A DNA stretch of 64,000 bases from DQWO01 sp964478545 (GTDB lineage Bacteria; Desulfobacterota; Anaeroferrophillalia; Anaeroferrophillales; Anaeroferrophillaceae): assembly GCA_964478545.1 (NCBI GenBank), contig CAYZIS010000011.1, forward strand, positions 1-64,000. Reading direction: 5' to 3'. The position numbers were made by a program, and so were the translations under genes. The notes beneath the pieces are model-generated. The model had not been told where the DNA came from and did no database searches. It worked only from the letters and a program-made list of their open reading frames with translations. Each line of letters starts with the position of its first letter. The first letter of the stretch is position 1. Below are positions 26,050-35,094 of the stretch, piece by piece.

Positions 26050-27260
26050 CTGATCAGCAGCGGCTGCTGGCCGAACAGGCCCAAGAGAAGGTTTGCCCGT
26101 ATGCTGAGGATATTGATCTTAATGGTTATATTCATGAACCAGAGCATGATCAGGTTCCGACCTATGATAAACTGTTGGCCGATGAGCGGGAAACCTTGGT
26201 GAAGGCTGGTTTTGACGTTGACGACCATGATCGGGCAGCAAGTTTTTTACAGGTAAACCATGAGATTGGCCACTGCAGCCGCCAGACGGAGGGTGTAGAG
26301 GTCATGCCCATGCGTCAGGCCCTGGAAAAGTATGATGGCCTTCCTGAATACTGGTGGCAGGCGGTTAAGCTTGACGCCGATAAGTATACGGCAAAAGTGG
26401 CGTTGGATTTTGATAATGGTTATTTTATCCGGGCGTTGGCTGGGACAAAAACCCAATTGCCGGTACAGGCCTGCTTATTTATGAACAGTGAGAAAGTGCT
26501 GCAGAATGTGCATAATATTATCGTGGTGGAAGAAGGGGCTGAACTGGAAATTATCAGCGGTTGTGCCACCTCCCACCAGCTGAAACAGGGGCTGCACCTA
26601 GGGGTCAGTGAACTATATATCAAAAAGAATGCCCGCCTCAGTTTTACCATGATCCATCATTGGGGTGAAGAGGTGATGACCCGGCCCCGCACCGTTGTCC
26701 AGGTGGAGGAAGGTGGAACTTATATTTCCAATTACATCAGTATGAAGAGGGTTCGTTCGCTGCAGATGTATCCTACGGCTTACCTGCGTGGCCGAGGGGC
26801 TACAGCCCGTTTCAACTCCATTGTGGCAGCTCCTTCCGGTTCTCATCTTGATATGGGGTCGCGGGTGGTATTGTCATATCCTGAATGTAAGGCTGAAGTT
26901 ATTTCCCGGACGGTTTCCTTTGGTGGGGATATTATTGCCCGTGGTCACCTGATTGGTGAGGATCCTTCGGTGAAGGCGCATCTGGAATGTCATGGACTGA
27001 TGCTCCGTAAGCATGGTCTGATCCATGCCATCCCGGAGTTGGAGGGTCGGGTTTCCGGGGTTGAAATGTCCCATGAAGCAGCAGTTGGCAAGATTGCTCA
27101 GGAAGAAGTTGAATATTTGATGGCCCGCGGCTTGTCTGAAGAAGAGGCAACTTCGACTATTGTCAGGGGTTTTTTAAATGTAGCGATAGAAGGATTGCCG
27201 GCCAGTTTGCAGAAGGATTTGGATGAGTTGATGGCAAAAAGCGATGAGGGTGGAATGTGA
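26037..27260 (+). CDS. sufB: SufB/SufD-family Fe-S cluster scaffold
   Basis: A 407-residue beta-helix scaffold of the SufB/SufD family, partner of the ATPase just upstream. I use ATG 26037, which has GAGGAG at the right distance; a GTG at 26028 adds three residues. It is shorter than proteobacterial SufB (about 480-495) and matches the minimal-system SmsB size. Conserved parts are VVEEGAELEIISGCA, VQVEEGGTYISNYIS, SRTVSFGGDIIARGHL and the SufC-docking SHEAAVGKIAQEEVEYLMARGLSEEEA. A homodimer with two SufC is expected. Confidence 0.9.
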   Translation: MCHLTDQQRLLAEQAQEKVCPYAEDIDLNGYIHEPEHDQVPTYDKLLADERETLVKAGFDVDDHDRAASFLQVNHEIGHCSRQTEGVEVMPMRQALEKYDGLPEYWWQAVKLDADKYTAKVALDFDNGYFIRALAGTKTQLPVQACLFMNSEKVLQNVHNIIVVEEGAELEIISGCATSHQLKQGLHLGVSELYIKKNARLSFTMIHHWGEEVMTRPRTVVQVEEGGTYISNYISMKRVRSLQMYPTAYLRGRGATARFNSIVAAPSGSHLDMGSRVVLSYPECKAEVISRTVSFGGDIIARGHLIGEDPSVKAHLECHGLMLRKHGLIHAIPELEGRVSGVEMSHEAAVGKIAQEEVEYLMARGLSEEEATSTIVRGFLNVAIEGLPASLQKDLDELMAKSDEGGM

Positions 27261-27274
27261 GTGCGCGAAAATTT

Positions 27275-27315
27275 TTCCGCAAATTTTGCGTATGCGAAAA
27301 AATTGCGGAATATTT
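27275..27315 (+). terminator. Hairpin terminator after sufB
   Basis: TTCCGCAA (27275-27282) pairs with TTGCGGAA (27303-27310), with further A/T pairs inside, followed by TATTTTTA. It lies 15 bp past the sufB stop. Confidence 0.65.
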
Positions 27316-27514
27316 TTATGGTTTTCACCCGGTCTGTATGCCGCGGAGGTTTTAAAACGTTTCCAATGATGATCAGTGGATGATGACCGAGAATTCTGTA
27401 ATTGTCTGGTTTTTATTACTTTTTTCTATCTGATTGCAGCTTGGCAATAAAAGATGGTAGATTTCCGTTCGGCAAACATGAAAATATAATTTTTATTCAT
27501 ATCTGGAATAATTG

Positions 27515-27542
27515 TTGCAACCGCTCTTTTGCCGTTTATAAG
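27515..27542 (+). promoter_or_regulatory. Possible cooS promoter
   Basis: TTGCAA (27515-27520), 16-bp spacer, TATAAG (27537-27542), about 58 bp before cooS. The 339-bp space from sufB holds the sufB terminator, this candidate and a strong CAAGGAGGTAGTA ribosome site; nothing else is recognisable. Confidence 0.35.
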
Positions 27543-27599
27543 TGAGGCAATTTATTATTGAACGAATAATAACTAAACAACGCTATCAAGGAGGTAGTA

Positions 27600-29564
27600 A
27601 TGGCCAAAGAATTGAACATTCAGGAAGCTAGTATCTGTGAAACCACTCTTCAGATGCTGGAAAAAGCAAAAAGAGATGGGGTACAGACCTGTTTTGACCG
27701 GGCAAACGATATGGCAGTTTGTCCGATTGGTAGTAAATCTGCCTGTTGTAAGAACTGTTCCATGGGTCCTTGCCGTTTGAGCCCGAAAGATCCCTATGCG
27801 AAAGTAGGTGTTTGCGGAGCGACCATTGATACTATCCAGGCCCGTAACTTTGCCCGTATGGTTGTTGGTGGTGCTGCCGCCCATACCGACCACGGGATGT
27901 CGATACTGGACCTGTTTAAAGAAGTTGTCCAGGGTAAAATTACCGATTATAGCATTAAAGATGTGGACAAACTGAAATATGTCTGCAGTGAAATTGATAT
28001 TCCCATTACTGTTGAAGTGGACGGGGAAGTTAAGGATCGCGAAGTCAAGGAAATGGCTTTGGAGCTGGCTGAAGAACTGGAACGAACCTACACCCAGGTG
28101 GAAGGTGAGATTCCGTTTATGAAGCGGGTGCCGGAAAAAACCCTGGAGGATTGGCGGGAATTGGGCATTGTCCCCCGTGGGGCCATGCGTGAAATCATGG
28201 AAATGATGCACCATACCCATATCGGGGTTGACCAGGAATATAACAATATCACCAAGCAGTTCCAGCGCACGGCTTTGTCCGATGGTTGGGGCGGTTCCAT
28301 GGTTGCCACCGAGCTGTCTGATATTCTCTATGGGACTCCGAAAGCTATTCATGCCATGACGGATATGGGTTGCCTGGATGAAGCGTCAGTCAACGTTATC
28401 ATTCACGGCCATGAGCCCGGCTTGTTTGAATCGATGATCGACGCTTGCAACGATCCGAAGAATATCGAAAAAGCCAAGGCTGCCGGTGCCAAGGGTATCG
28501 TCCTAGGCGGCATGTGCTGTTCCGGGGCCGAAGTGATGATGCGCCATGGGATACCCCATATCGGTAACTTCCTTTCCGCTGAACCGGTGATTGTCACCGG
28601 GGCTATCGATGCCATGGGTGTTGATATCCAGTGCATCATGCAGGGTCTGGCACCGCTGTCCGAGTGTTATGGTACCAAGTTTATAACTACCAACTCCCGG
28701 GCTCATATTGAAGGCGCTATCCATGTGCAATTGGATGAAGCTAAGCCCCGTGAATGCGTTGATAAAATTGTTGACATGGCCATTGAGCGTTATAAAAATC
28801 GCACCAGGCCGGTAGAAATCCCTAAACATACACAGATGAGCATTTCCGGGATTTCCCATGAATATATTAACTATGCGCTGGGTGGTACCTACCGTGCTTC
28901 TTATACGCCGCTGAATGACAATATCATCAATGGCCGTATCCGCGGGCTTGCCGGCGTCGTCGGTTGCACCAATCCCCGAGTCAAACATGACTGGGTCCAC
29001 GTGGAAGTGGTTAAAGAGCTGATCAAGAATAATGTCTTGGTCGTTCAGACTGGTTGTTCCGCCATCTCGCTGGCCAAGGCCGGCCTGATGACTCCGGAAG
29101 CGGCCAAATACTGTGGCGATGGCCTGGCGGAAGTATGCGAGACTACCGGTCTGCCGCCGGTCCTTAACATGGGTTCCTGTGTCGACAATAGCCGTATCCT
29201 GATTGCTGCCGCTGAGATGGTTAAAACCGGTGGCCTGGGTGACAAGATCTCTGATCTGCCGGTGGCCGGTTCGGCGCCTGAATGGATGAGTGAAAAGGCT
29301 ATCTCTATCGGTCAGTATTTTGTTTCCTCCGGGGTCTACACTGTTTTGGGGGTTAGCTTCCCGGTTACCGATAACACCAAGTTCAAAGACTTGCTGTTCA
29401 AGGGTCTGGAAGAACAGCATGGCGGTATGTGGGATTTCGCCAAGGATCCGTATGAACATGCCCAGAAGATAATCGACCATATTGACAAGAAACGTGCAGC
29501 CCTGGGTATCCAGGAAAAGAAAGAGCGTAAACTCTTCGATATGGCTGACCGTCGCGATATGTAA
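27600..29564 (+). CDS. cooS: Anaerobic carbon monoxide dehydrogenase, catalytic subunit
   Basis: A 654-residue Ni-Fe-S CO dehydrogenase (CO + H2O to CO2 + 2 e-). D-cluster cysteines are C41 and C49; B-cluster cysteines are C50, C53, C58 and C72, with the same spacing as in the structurally known enzyme of Carboxydothermus. C-cluster regions are present: IIHGHEPG, GGMCCSGAEVMMRHG, VVGCTNPRVKHD, VVQTGCSAISLAKAG and MGSCVDNSRIL. Signature lengths are normal. No cooC (Ni insertion), cooF or ACS gene is adjacent, so it stands alone, flanked by its own terminator. Confidence 0.97.
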   Translation: MAKELNIQEASICETTLQMLEKAKRDGVQTCFDRANDMAVCPIGSKSACCKNCSMGPCRLSPKDPYAKVGVCGATIDTIQARNFARMVVGGAAAHTDHGMSILDLFKEVVQGKITDYSIKDVDKLKYVCSEIDIPITVEVDGEVKDREVKEMALELAEELERTYTQVEGEIPFMKRVPEKTLEDWRELGIVPRGAMREIMEMMHHTHIGVDQEYNNITKQFQRTALSDGWGGSMVATELSDILYGTPKAIHAMTDMGCLDEASVNVIIHGHEPGLFESMIDACNDPKNIEKAKAAGAKGIVLGGMCCSGAEVMMRHGIPHIGNFLSAEPVIVTGAIDAMGVDIQCIMQGLAPLSECYGTKFITTNSRAHIEGAIHVQLDEAKPRECVDKIVDMAIERYKNRTRPVEIPKHTQMSISGISHEYINYALGGTYRASYTPLNDNIINGRIRGLAGVVGCTNPRVKHDWVHVEVVKELIKNNVLVVQTGCSAISLAKAGLMTPEAAKYCGDGLAEVCETTGLPPVLNMGSCVDNSRILIAAAEMVKTGGLGDKISDLPVAGSAPEWMSEKAISIGQYFVSSGVYTVLGVSFPVTDNTKFKDLLFKGLEEQHGGMWDFAKDPYEHAQKIIDHIDKKRAALGIQEKKERKLFDMADRRDM

Positions 29565-29594
29565 GTCTTGTCAGCTCTTGAGTAAGTCTGTGAA

Positions 29595-29625
29595 AGCCCC
29601 CGGCATTCCTGCCGGGGGCTTTTTA
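29595..29625 (+). terminator. Rho-independent terminator of cooS
   Basis: AGCCCCCGGCA, loop TTCC, TGCCGGGGGCT followed by TTTTT, 30 bp after the stop. Confidence 0.95.
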
Positions 29626-29757
29626 TTTCTTGACATGAACAAGTGAGTTTCATAAGTAGTGTTGTTGGTATTGTAAAAGCTCCACTTTCTTGGTTCAAAT
29701 CATGAAAATATAAAAAGAGATTAACCTCGAAACACTCGAAAGAATATGTACCATGAA

Positions 29758-29907
29758 CCTAAATTGAGCGGTTAGCTATTAGTTTAATGATTACAAGATG
29801 TTGGCTACTGCAAACTTTCACTCATTGGGTGTTATTTTTCATCAACGTAATGTCTTGATTTTTTAAAGCTAAACGCTGATAGCTAACAGCTAATCGCTTA
29901 ACTTAGG
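29758..29907. mobile_element. MITE-like element C, copy 1
   Basis: 150 bp with terminal inverted repeats CCTAAATTGAGCGGTTAGC and GCTAATCGCTTAACTTAGG. Perfect 5-bp direct repeat ATGAA on both sides. It fills much of the 499-bp cooS-proS space; the rest (29626-29757 and 29908-30063) is AT-rich with no gene seen. Confidence 0.88.
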
Positions 29908-30063
29908 ATGAAGAAAAGAAGAGCATGAAGAAGCAAGAATTTAAAACTTCATGCCCTTCATGGTAAAAATAAAAGTTAATTTTGAATAAATAAATTCATT
30001 GGGCGGAGTACCACCGCTGATTTTTGCGATATGATACGAACTTCAAGAAGGAGTTGAACCATT

Positions 30064-31806
30064 ATGCGTTTTTCCAAAATGTATATTCCCACGTTAAAAG
30101 AAGATCCAACGGAAGCGGAGGTCATCAGCCATAAATTGATGTTGCGGGCCGGGATGATCCGCCGTCTGGCTGCCGGCATCTACGCCTATCTGCCATTGGG
30201 ACTCATGGCTATTCGCAATGTTGAGCGGATCGTCAGAGAGGAAATGAACCGGGCAGGAGCCCAGGAGTTATTGCTGCCGGGGGTTCAGCCGGCGGAGCTC
30301 TGGCAGGAAAGTGGCCGCTGGGACCAGTATGGTAAGGAATTGTTACGCTTTACCGATCGTCATCAGCGGGGATTTTGTCTCGGACCCACCCACGAAGAGG
30401 TGATTACTGATCTTGTCCGCCATGAAATCCGTTCTTATCGGCAGCTGCCGCTGAACTTCTACCAGATTCAGACCAAATTTCGGGATGAAATCAGGCCGCG
30501 CTTCGGGCTTATGCGTGGGCGGGAATTTATCATGAAAGATGGCTACAGTTTTGATGTTGATGACCAGATGGCTGAAAAGAGCTACCATGTCATGTTTGCT
30601 GCATATGATCGGATTTTTAAACGCTGTGGACTTGATTTTCGCGCAGTTGAGGCGGATAGTGGCGCCATTGGTGGCAGTTTTTCCCATGAATTTGTGGTGC
30701 TGGCCAATTCGGGTGAAGATGGAGTGGCGACCTGTAGCGAATGCAGCTATGCCGCCAATCTGGAAAAAGCTGAACGGGCTTGTCCGGCTCCCGAAGTGGG
30801 GGGGGGAGATCGAAGTATGGTGCCGGCTATGGAAGAAATATCGACTCCGGATTGTGGTACCATCGAGGAAGTGTGTGCTTTCCTCAAAATTGAACCACGG
30901 GAAACCGTTAAATCAATGGTCTATGAAAGTGATCAGGGTTTATGTATGGTGGTAGTTAATGGCGCCAGACAGGTGAGTGAGACTAAGTTGAAAGCACTTT
31001 TGGGAGTTCAATGGGTGGAATTGGCTGAAGAGGCAAAGATTAACGAGGCTTTTGCAACTAGAGCCGGATCTTTGGGGCCGGTGACGGTGAAGATAGAAGT
31101 TGTTGCTGATCAGGAACTTGCGGGAATGTCCTCGCTGGTTTGCGGAGCCAATCGTGATGGTTTCCATTTGCGGCACGTGGTTTATGGTCGGGACTTTACC
31201 GCCTCCCAGGTTGGTGATCTGGTGGAAGTGCAGGCCGGTGATGCCTGCCCCCGCTGTGGGGCAGTGATGGAAGTGGTCCGGGGGATTGAGGTCGGGCATA
31301 TTTTTAAGCTGGGGGTCAAATACAGTCAAGCTTTATCCGCCACCTTTCTGGATCAGCATGGTAAGGAAAAATTGATGGTTATGGGTTGTTATGGGATCGG
31401 GATTGGCCGGACGGTGGCCGCTGCCATTGAGCAGAACCATGATGAGCAGGGAATGATGCTGCCCTATGCCCTGTCCCCTTTTAAAGTTGCCCTGCTTTGC
31501 CTGGACACTAAAAATGAGGAGGTAGTGGCCTACTGTGATCAGCTGTATGCCCTACTGCAGGAACGAGGTATTGAAACCCTCTACGATGACCGGAACGAAC
31601 GGCCGGGAATAAAATTCAAGGATGCTGATCTTATCGGTATGCCTTTGAGGTTGACGGTTGGAAGAAAAGGTTTTTCCCGGGGCATCCTGGAAGTAAAAGA
31701 GCGTCGTGCGGGTGATAGTGTCGAGATTCCGATTGATGATGTAGCCCAACTTTGGGAAATGATTGAGAAACTGGTTGCTGATGATCAGGGTATTTCACCT
31801 CTATAA
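30064..31806 (+). CDS. proS: Prolyl-tRNA synthetase
   Basis: A 580-residue class II synthetase of the bacterial type with an editing insertion. Motif 2 region is FRDEIRPRFGLMRGREFIMKD; the preceding LGPTHEEVI belongs to the active site. The YbaK-like editing domain runs from about 235 to 385. Motif 3 is CYGIGIGRTVAAAIEQ. The C-terminal anticodon-binding domain ends with the GRKGFSRGILEVKER segment. AAGGAGTTGAACC precedes the ATG. It overlaps the ftsE start by 26 bp, so the cell-division genes may be read from the proS promoter. Confidence 0.97.
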   Translation: MRFSKMYIPTLKEDPTEAEVISHKLMLRAGMIRRLAAGIYAYLPLGLMAIRNVERIVREEMNRAGAQELLLPGVQPAELWQESGRWDQYGKELLRFTDRHQRGFCLGPTHEEVITDLVRHEIRSYRQLPLNFYQIQTKFRDEIRPRFGLMRGREFIMKDGYSFDVDDQMAEKSYHVMFAAYDRIFKRCGLDFRAVEADSGAIGGSFSHEFVVLANSGEDGVATCSECSYAANLEKAERACPAPEVGGGDRSMVPAMEEISTPDCGTIEEVCAFLKIEPRETVKSMVYESDQGLCMVVVNGARQVSETKLKALLGVQWVELAEEAKINEAFATRAGSLGPVTVKIEVVADQELAGMSSLVCGANRDGFHLRHVVYGRDFTASQVGDLVEVQAGDACPRCGAVMEVVRGIEVGHIFKLGVKYSQALSATFLDQHGKEKLMVMGCYGIGIGRTVAAAIEQNHDEQGMMLPYALSPFKVALLCLDTKNEEVVAYCDQLYALLQERGIETLYDDRNERPGIKFKDADLIGMPLRLTVGRKGFSRGILEVKERRAGDSVEIPIDDVAQLWEMIEKLVADDQGISPL

Positions 31807-32458
31807 AAATTACCTGCCTACGGTTGCGGTGTTGCAGGATGTTTCCTTTACGCTTGAGGCGGGTGATTTTGTCTTTTTGACCGGCGCAAGTGGGGCGGGT
31901 AAAACTACTCTGCTGCGCTTGCTGTTTGCGGCCGAACGTCCGAAATCCGGCCAGATATTGATTGACGGGAAAAATATTACCAGCTTTTCACGTCGCCGGA
32001 TTGCCCATGTTCGCCGGTCCATCGGGGTAGTTTTCCAGGACTTCAAGCTCATCACCTACCGGACGGTTTTTGATAATGTGGCCCTGGTGCTGGAAATTAC
32101 CGGAACCCCTCGCAATGAAATTAAAAAGCGGGTGTGGAAGGTGTTGAAACTGGTGGGTATTGAGCAGAAGCTCTACCGTTACCCGCTGGAGTTGTCCGGA
32201 GGGGAGCAGCAGCGGGTGGCTATTGCCCGGGCCCTGGTTAATGATCCGCAGATTATCCTCGCGGATGAGCCAACCGGCAATCTTGATTTTGAGATTACCA
32301 CCGAAATCATGAATATTTTAAATAATGTCAATGCCCAGGGAACGACGGTAATGGTGGCTACCCATAATCAGTTGCTGTTGCAGAAATTCAAACGGAAAAT
32401 ATTTGCCCTGCATAACGGGATGCTGCACGAAGACGTTTTGTCCAAAGAAAATCAATGA
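31781..32458 (+). CDS. ftsE: Cell division ATP-binding protein FtsE
   Basis: A 225-residue ABC ATPase that drives FtsX and, through it, septal peptidoglycan hydrolase activation. ATG 31781 gives the family start MIRVFHLYKNY. Walker A GASGAGKTTLL, signature LSGGEQQRVAIARAL and Walker B IILADEPTGNLD are all intact, so ATP hydrolysis is expected. It starts inside the proS end and overlaps ftsX by ATGA. The downstream EnvC-like gene completes the circuit. Confidence 0.95.
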   Translation: MIRVFHLYKNYLPTVAVLQDVSFTLEAGDFVFLTGASGAGKTTLLRLLFAAERPKSGQILIDGKNITSFSRRRIAHVRRSIGVVFQDFKLITYRTVFDNVALVLEITGTPRNEIKKRVWKVLKLVGIEQKLYRYPLELSGGEQQRVAIARALVNDPQIILADEPTGNLDFEITTEIMNILNNVNAQGTTVMVATHNQLLLQKFKRKIFALHNGMLHEDVLSKENQ

Positions 32459-33354
32459 ATATAACCTACCTCTATTATCTGCTGAAATCAACCTACCAGA
32501 ATATCCGCCAGCACCTGGTTATTAATCTGATTTCCATTTTTACTATTACCTTTTCCCTGGTAATCTTTGGTTTGTACTCATTCGGCTACTTGAATCTTCA
32601 GAAAACCTTGAACGACTGGCGGTCTGATTTTCAGGTGATAGTGTACCTGCAGGATTCAATCAGTCACCAGCAGCTGAAATCTTTACGGCATCTCTGCGAG
32701 TCTCATCCGGCGGTTTCCCGGGTTGTTTATGTTGACAAGAATAAAGCGATGCAGCATTTCAGGCAATCGCTGGGGAAGGATTCCACCTTGCTGCAGGGGC
32801 TGAAGGGTAACCCCCTGCCTGCCTCACTTGAACTGCAGCTGAAAAGCAAGGTGCAGGGTATGCAGACGGTAGAAAGTCTTGTTGACCGTATTAGACGGAA
32901 GCCTGGGGTGGATGAGCTGCAGTATGGTCAGCAGTGGCTTAATCACTTTTTTTCAATTATGAGATTGTTGCATATATTTGGTCTCGGGATTACAGGCTTT
33001 CTATTCTTTGTTACTATCTTTATTGTTTCTAATACCATCAAATTATCCTTTTATTCCCGCCGGGATGCCATTGATATTATGGAGTTGGTGGGTGCTACCC
33101 GGTTTTATATTGCCATTCCTTATTTGTTGGAAGGGTTATTTCAGGGATTAATTGCTTCACTGCTGTCCGTTGCTGCAATTTATGGTATTTATTACTATCT
33201 GGTTGCCTGGCTGCAGGGAAGTTTTCCCTTTCTTCAAGGGATGGTTTCTCTGACTTTTTTTACCCCCCGCATGCTTGCTGGTTTTTTAATTCTTGGAGTT
33301 TTGTTGGGAGGGCTGGGTTTCCTGGTATCTTTTAAATGGATAAGAGGAAATTGA
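32455..33354 (+). CDS. ftsX: Cell division permease-like protein FtsX
   Basis: A 299-residue inner-membrane protein with the FtsX layout: TM1 at about 22-43, a periplasmic domain (about 45-165) that should bind the EnvC-type coiled coil, then three TM segments. The cytoplasmic region between TM2 and TM3 contains SRRDAIDIMELVGATRFYI, a conserved FtsX stretch contacting FtsE. It overlaps ftsE by 4 bp and precedes the EnvC-like gene by 9 bp. Confidence 0.94.
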   Translation: MNITYLYYLLKSTYQNIRQHLVINLISIFTITFSLVIFGLYSFGYLNLQKTLNDWRSDFQVIVYLQDSISHQQLKSLRHLCESHPAVSRVVYVDKNKAMQHFRQSLGKDSTLLQGLKGNPLPASLELQLKSKVQGMQTVESLVDRIRRKPGVDELQYGQQWLNHFFSIMRLLHIFGLGITGFLFFVTIFIVSNTIKLSFYSRRDAIDIMELVGATRFYIAIPYLLEGLFQGLIASLLSVAAIYGIYYYLVAWLQGSFPFLQGMVSLTFFTPRMLAGFLILGVLLGGLGFLVSFKWIRGN

Positions 33355-33363
33355 TCTGGCGCT

Positions 33364-34602
33364 ATGGGAATGTTATTTTTGCTGAAAATTTCAGGATTTT
33401 TCCCTTGTCGATTGTTAGATAATGAAATTCATAGATTTTTGCTTTGCATGCTGACTCTATTGTTTGTCGTGGTGTCAGTTATGGCTGATTATTCCGGAAC
33501 CCGTGGCGTTGCCTGGGCTGCCGGCCCGGTGGCGGAAGATGCTGCCCGACTTAAACGCTTGGAAAAACGTTTGCAGGAAACTCAGCAGCAAGCTGAATCA
33601 TCTCAGCATCAGGAAAAAGAGTTATTGGAAGGGCTGTATGCTATCTCCCGGGCGCGGCATGGGCTGGAACTGAAAATTTATAACCTGCAGCAGCAATTGC
33701 AGGCTCTGGGAGTATCAATGGTTGGTGAAGAGCAGCAATTACGGGAGGTTTCCGCTGCTATGGCCCGGCAACGCGATGAATTCAATCATCGTCTAAAAGT
33801 GCGCTACATGATTCCACCGGGAGTGTTGCTGGAAAAACTCCTGGGTCAGCAGAAACTGAAAGATAAAATCAATCAGGTTACCTATCTGAAGTATATCCTT
33901 ATTTATGACCAACAGCAGATGACCAGTTTTGCCCGCCTGTTGACAGAACATCAGAAGATAAAACAGCTACTTGAGAAACAACGGCAGCAAGTGGCCGAAA
34001 TGAAGGAAAAAAAACGGTTGAAACTGGAGGGGCTGGAAGAAAATATTGCTAAAAAAAATAAGCTGTTGTATAAAATCAGGGGAAAAAAAGAGTATTATAC
34101 GGCTTTGGTTAAAGAACTGGCTGAGGCTACCGAAAAATTAAAGAAAATCATAAATACACGACGTAAGAGTACCATGCGTCATGGCTCTCTGTCCAGCTAT
34201 AAGGGTCGCTTGCCAATGCCCACCAGCGGGGTTGTTGTCAGGTTCTTCGGACTGGAACGTGACTGCCGTTTTAAAACGGTAACCGAAAATAAGGGTATTG
34301 ATATTGAAGCTCCGCTGGGAACGGAGGTTAAAGCGATTTTCCCTGGTCAGGTTATCTTTGCCAGCTGGCTGAAAGGCTATGGCAACCTGGTTATTATTGA
34401 TCATGGAGGGGGATACTATTCAATCTATGGTCATTTGCTGGAATTTAAAACGAAGGTCAACAAGAATATCCGTCAGCGTGAGGTGATTGGCTCAGTTGGT
34501 GATACGGATTCTCTGATTGGTCCTGCTCTTTATTTTGAAATCAGAAGGCATGGCAAACCGCAGGACCCCCTCGAGTGGGTGTCACCGATGGCACAAGGGT
34601 AA
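33364..34602 (+). CDS. EnvC-like murein hydrolase activator, degenerate LytM
   Basis: A 412-residue periplasmic protein: an N-terminal hydrophobic export segment (about 27-41), long coiled coil (about 55-265; many Q, E, K heptads) and a C-terminal LytM/M23 domain (about 280-408). In active M23 enzymes zinc is held by H..D and HxH. Here the first His position reads Asn (ENKGIDIEAP) and the final HxH-equivalent reads ALYFEIR, although YGHLLEF keeps one His. E. coli EnvC has a similarly dead LytM domain and activates amidases instead of cutting. Next to ftsEX the same role is likely. The neighbouring amidase at 40053 is a plausible partner. Confidence 0.9.
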   Translation: MGMLFLLKISGFFPCRLLDNEIHRFLLCMLTLLFVVVSVMADYSGTRGVAWAAGPVAEDAARLKRLEKRLQETQQQAESSQHQEKELLEGLYAISRARHGLELKIYNLQQQLQALGVSMVGEEQQLREVSAAMARQRDEFNHRLKVRYMIPPGVLLEKLLGQQKLKDKINQVTYLKYILIYDQQQMTSFARLLTEHQKIKQLLEKQRQQVAEMKEKKRLKLEGLEENIAKKNKLLYKIRGKKEYYTALVKELAEATEKLKKIINTRRKSTMRHGSLSSYKGRLPMPTSGVVVRFFGLERDCRFKTVTENKGIDIEAPLGTEVKAIFPGQVIFASWLKGYGNLVIIDHGGGYYSIYGHLLEFKTKVNKNIRQREVIGSVGDTDSLIGPALYFEIRRHGKPQDPLEWVSPMAQG

Positions 34603-34622
34603 TGGCTGAAAAGATATATATT

Positions 34623-34853
34623 CCTAAATTGAGCGATTAGCTTTTAGCCGTTAGCTATTAGTTCAATGATTACAGGATGTTTACTATTACCTAAATTAAG
34701 CTATTAGTTTTTAGCGGTTAGCTATTAGTTTAATGATTACAAGATGTTGGCTACTGCAAACTTTCACCCATTGGGTGTTATTTTCCATCAACGTAATGCT
34801 TTGGTTTTTCAAAGCTAAACGCTGATAGCTAACTGCTAATCGCTTAACTTAGG
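34623..34853. mobile_element. MITE-like element C, copy 2 (partial plus full)
   Basis: A left-end piece (34623-34689) is followed by a complete element (34690-34853). The outermost ends are flanked by the direct repeat ATATT (34618-34622, 34854-34858). The doubling could be internal duplication or insertion beside an older copy. Confidence 0.82.
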
Positions 34854-34911
34854 ATATTGTAAGATGTGTATTGGACAATAGTGATCCCATATAAAAAAAC
34901 AAGATTAGTGT

Positions 34912-35060
34912 CTATCCGGAAACATTAATTTCCTGATGAACGCTTTCAGCGATCAGCCGTCAGCTGTCAGTAAAACATTGGAAGAACAGATGGTTAAGCT
35001 GGCTGCAGAAAGCTGATTGCCCATCCGGAAGCGTCAGTTTCTGGATGGAAACAAGTTATA
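34912..35060. repeat. Intergenic inverted repeat E, copy 2
   Basis: About 149 bp collinear with 13967-14116, from TATCCGGAAACATTAATTTC to GGATGGAAACAAGTTATA. It ends 35 bp before the S41 peptidase start, so it may hold that gene's upstream signals. Confidence 0.8.
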
Positions 35061-35094
35061 GAGTTTGAACGTATTGGTTGGGAGGAATTTGAAC

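Noticed and set aside
28503..29480. 325-residue ORF antisense to cooS, and a 259-residue one at 27573-28352
   Set aside because: They are antisense shadows of a strongly conserved enzyme gene, without ribosome sites or family motifs.
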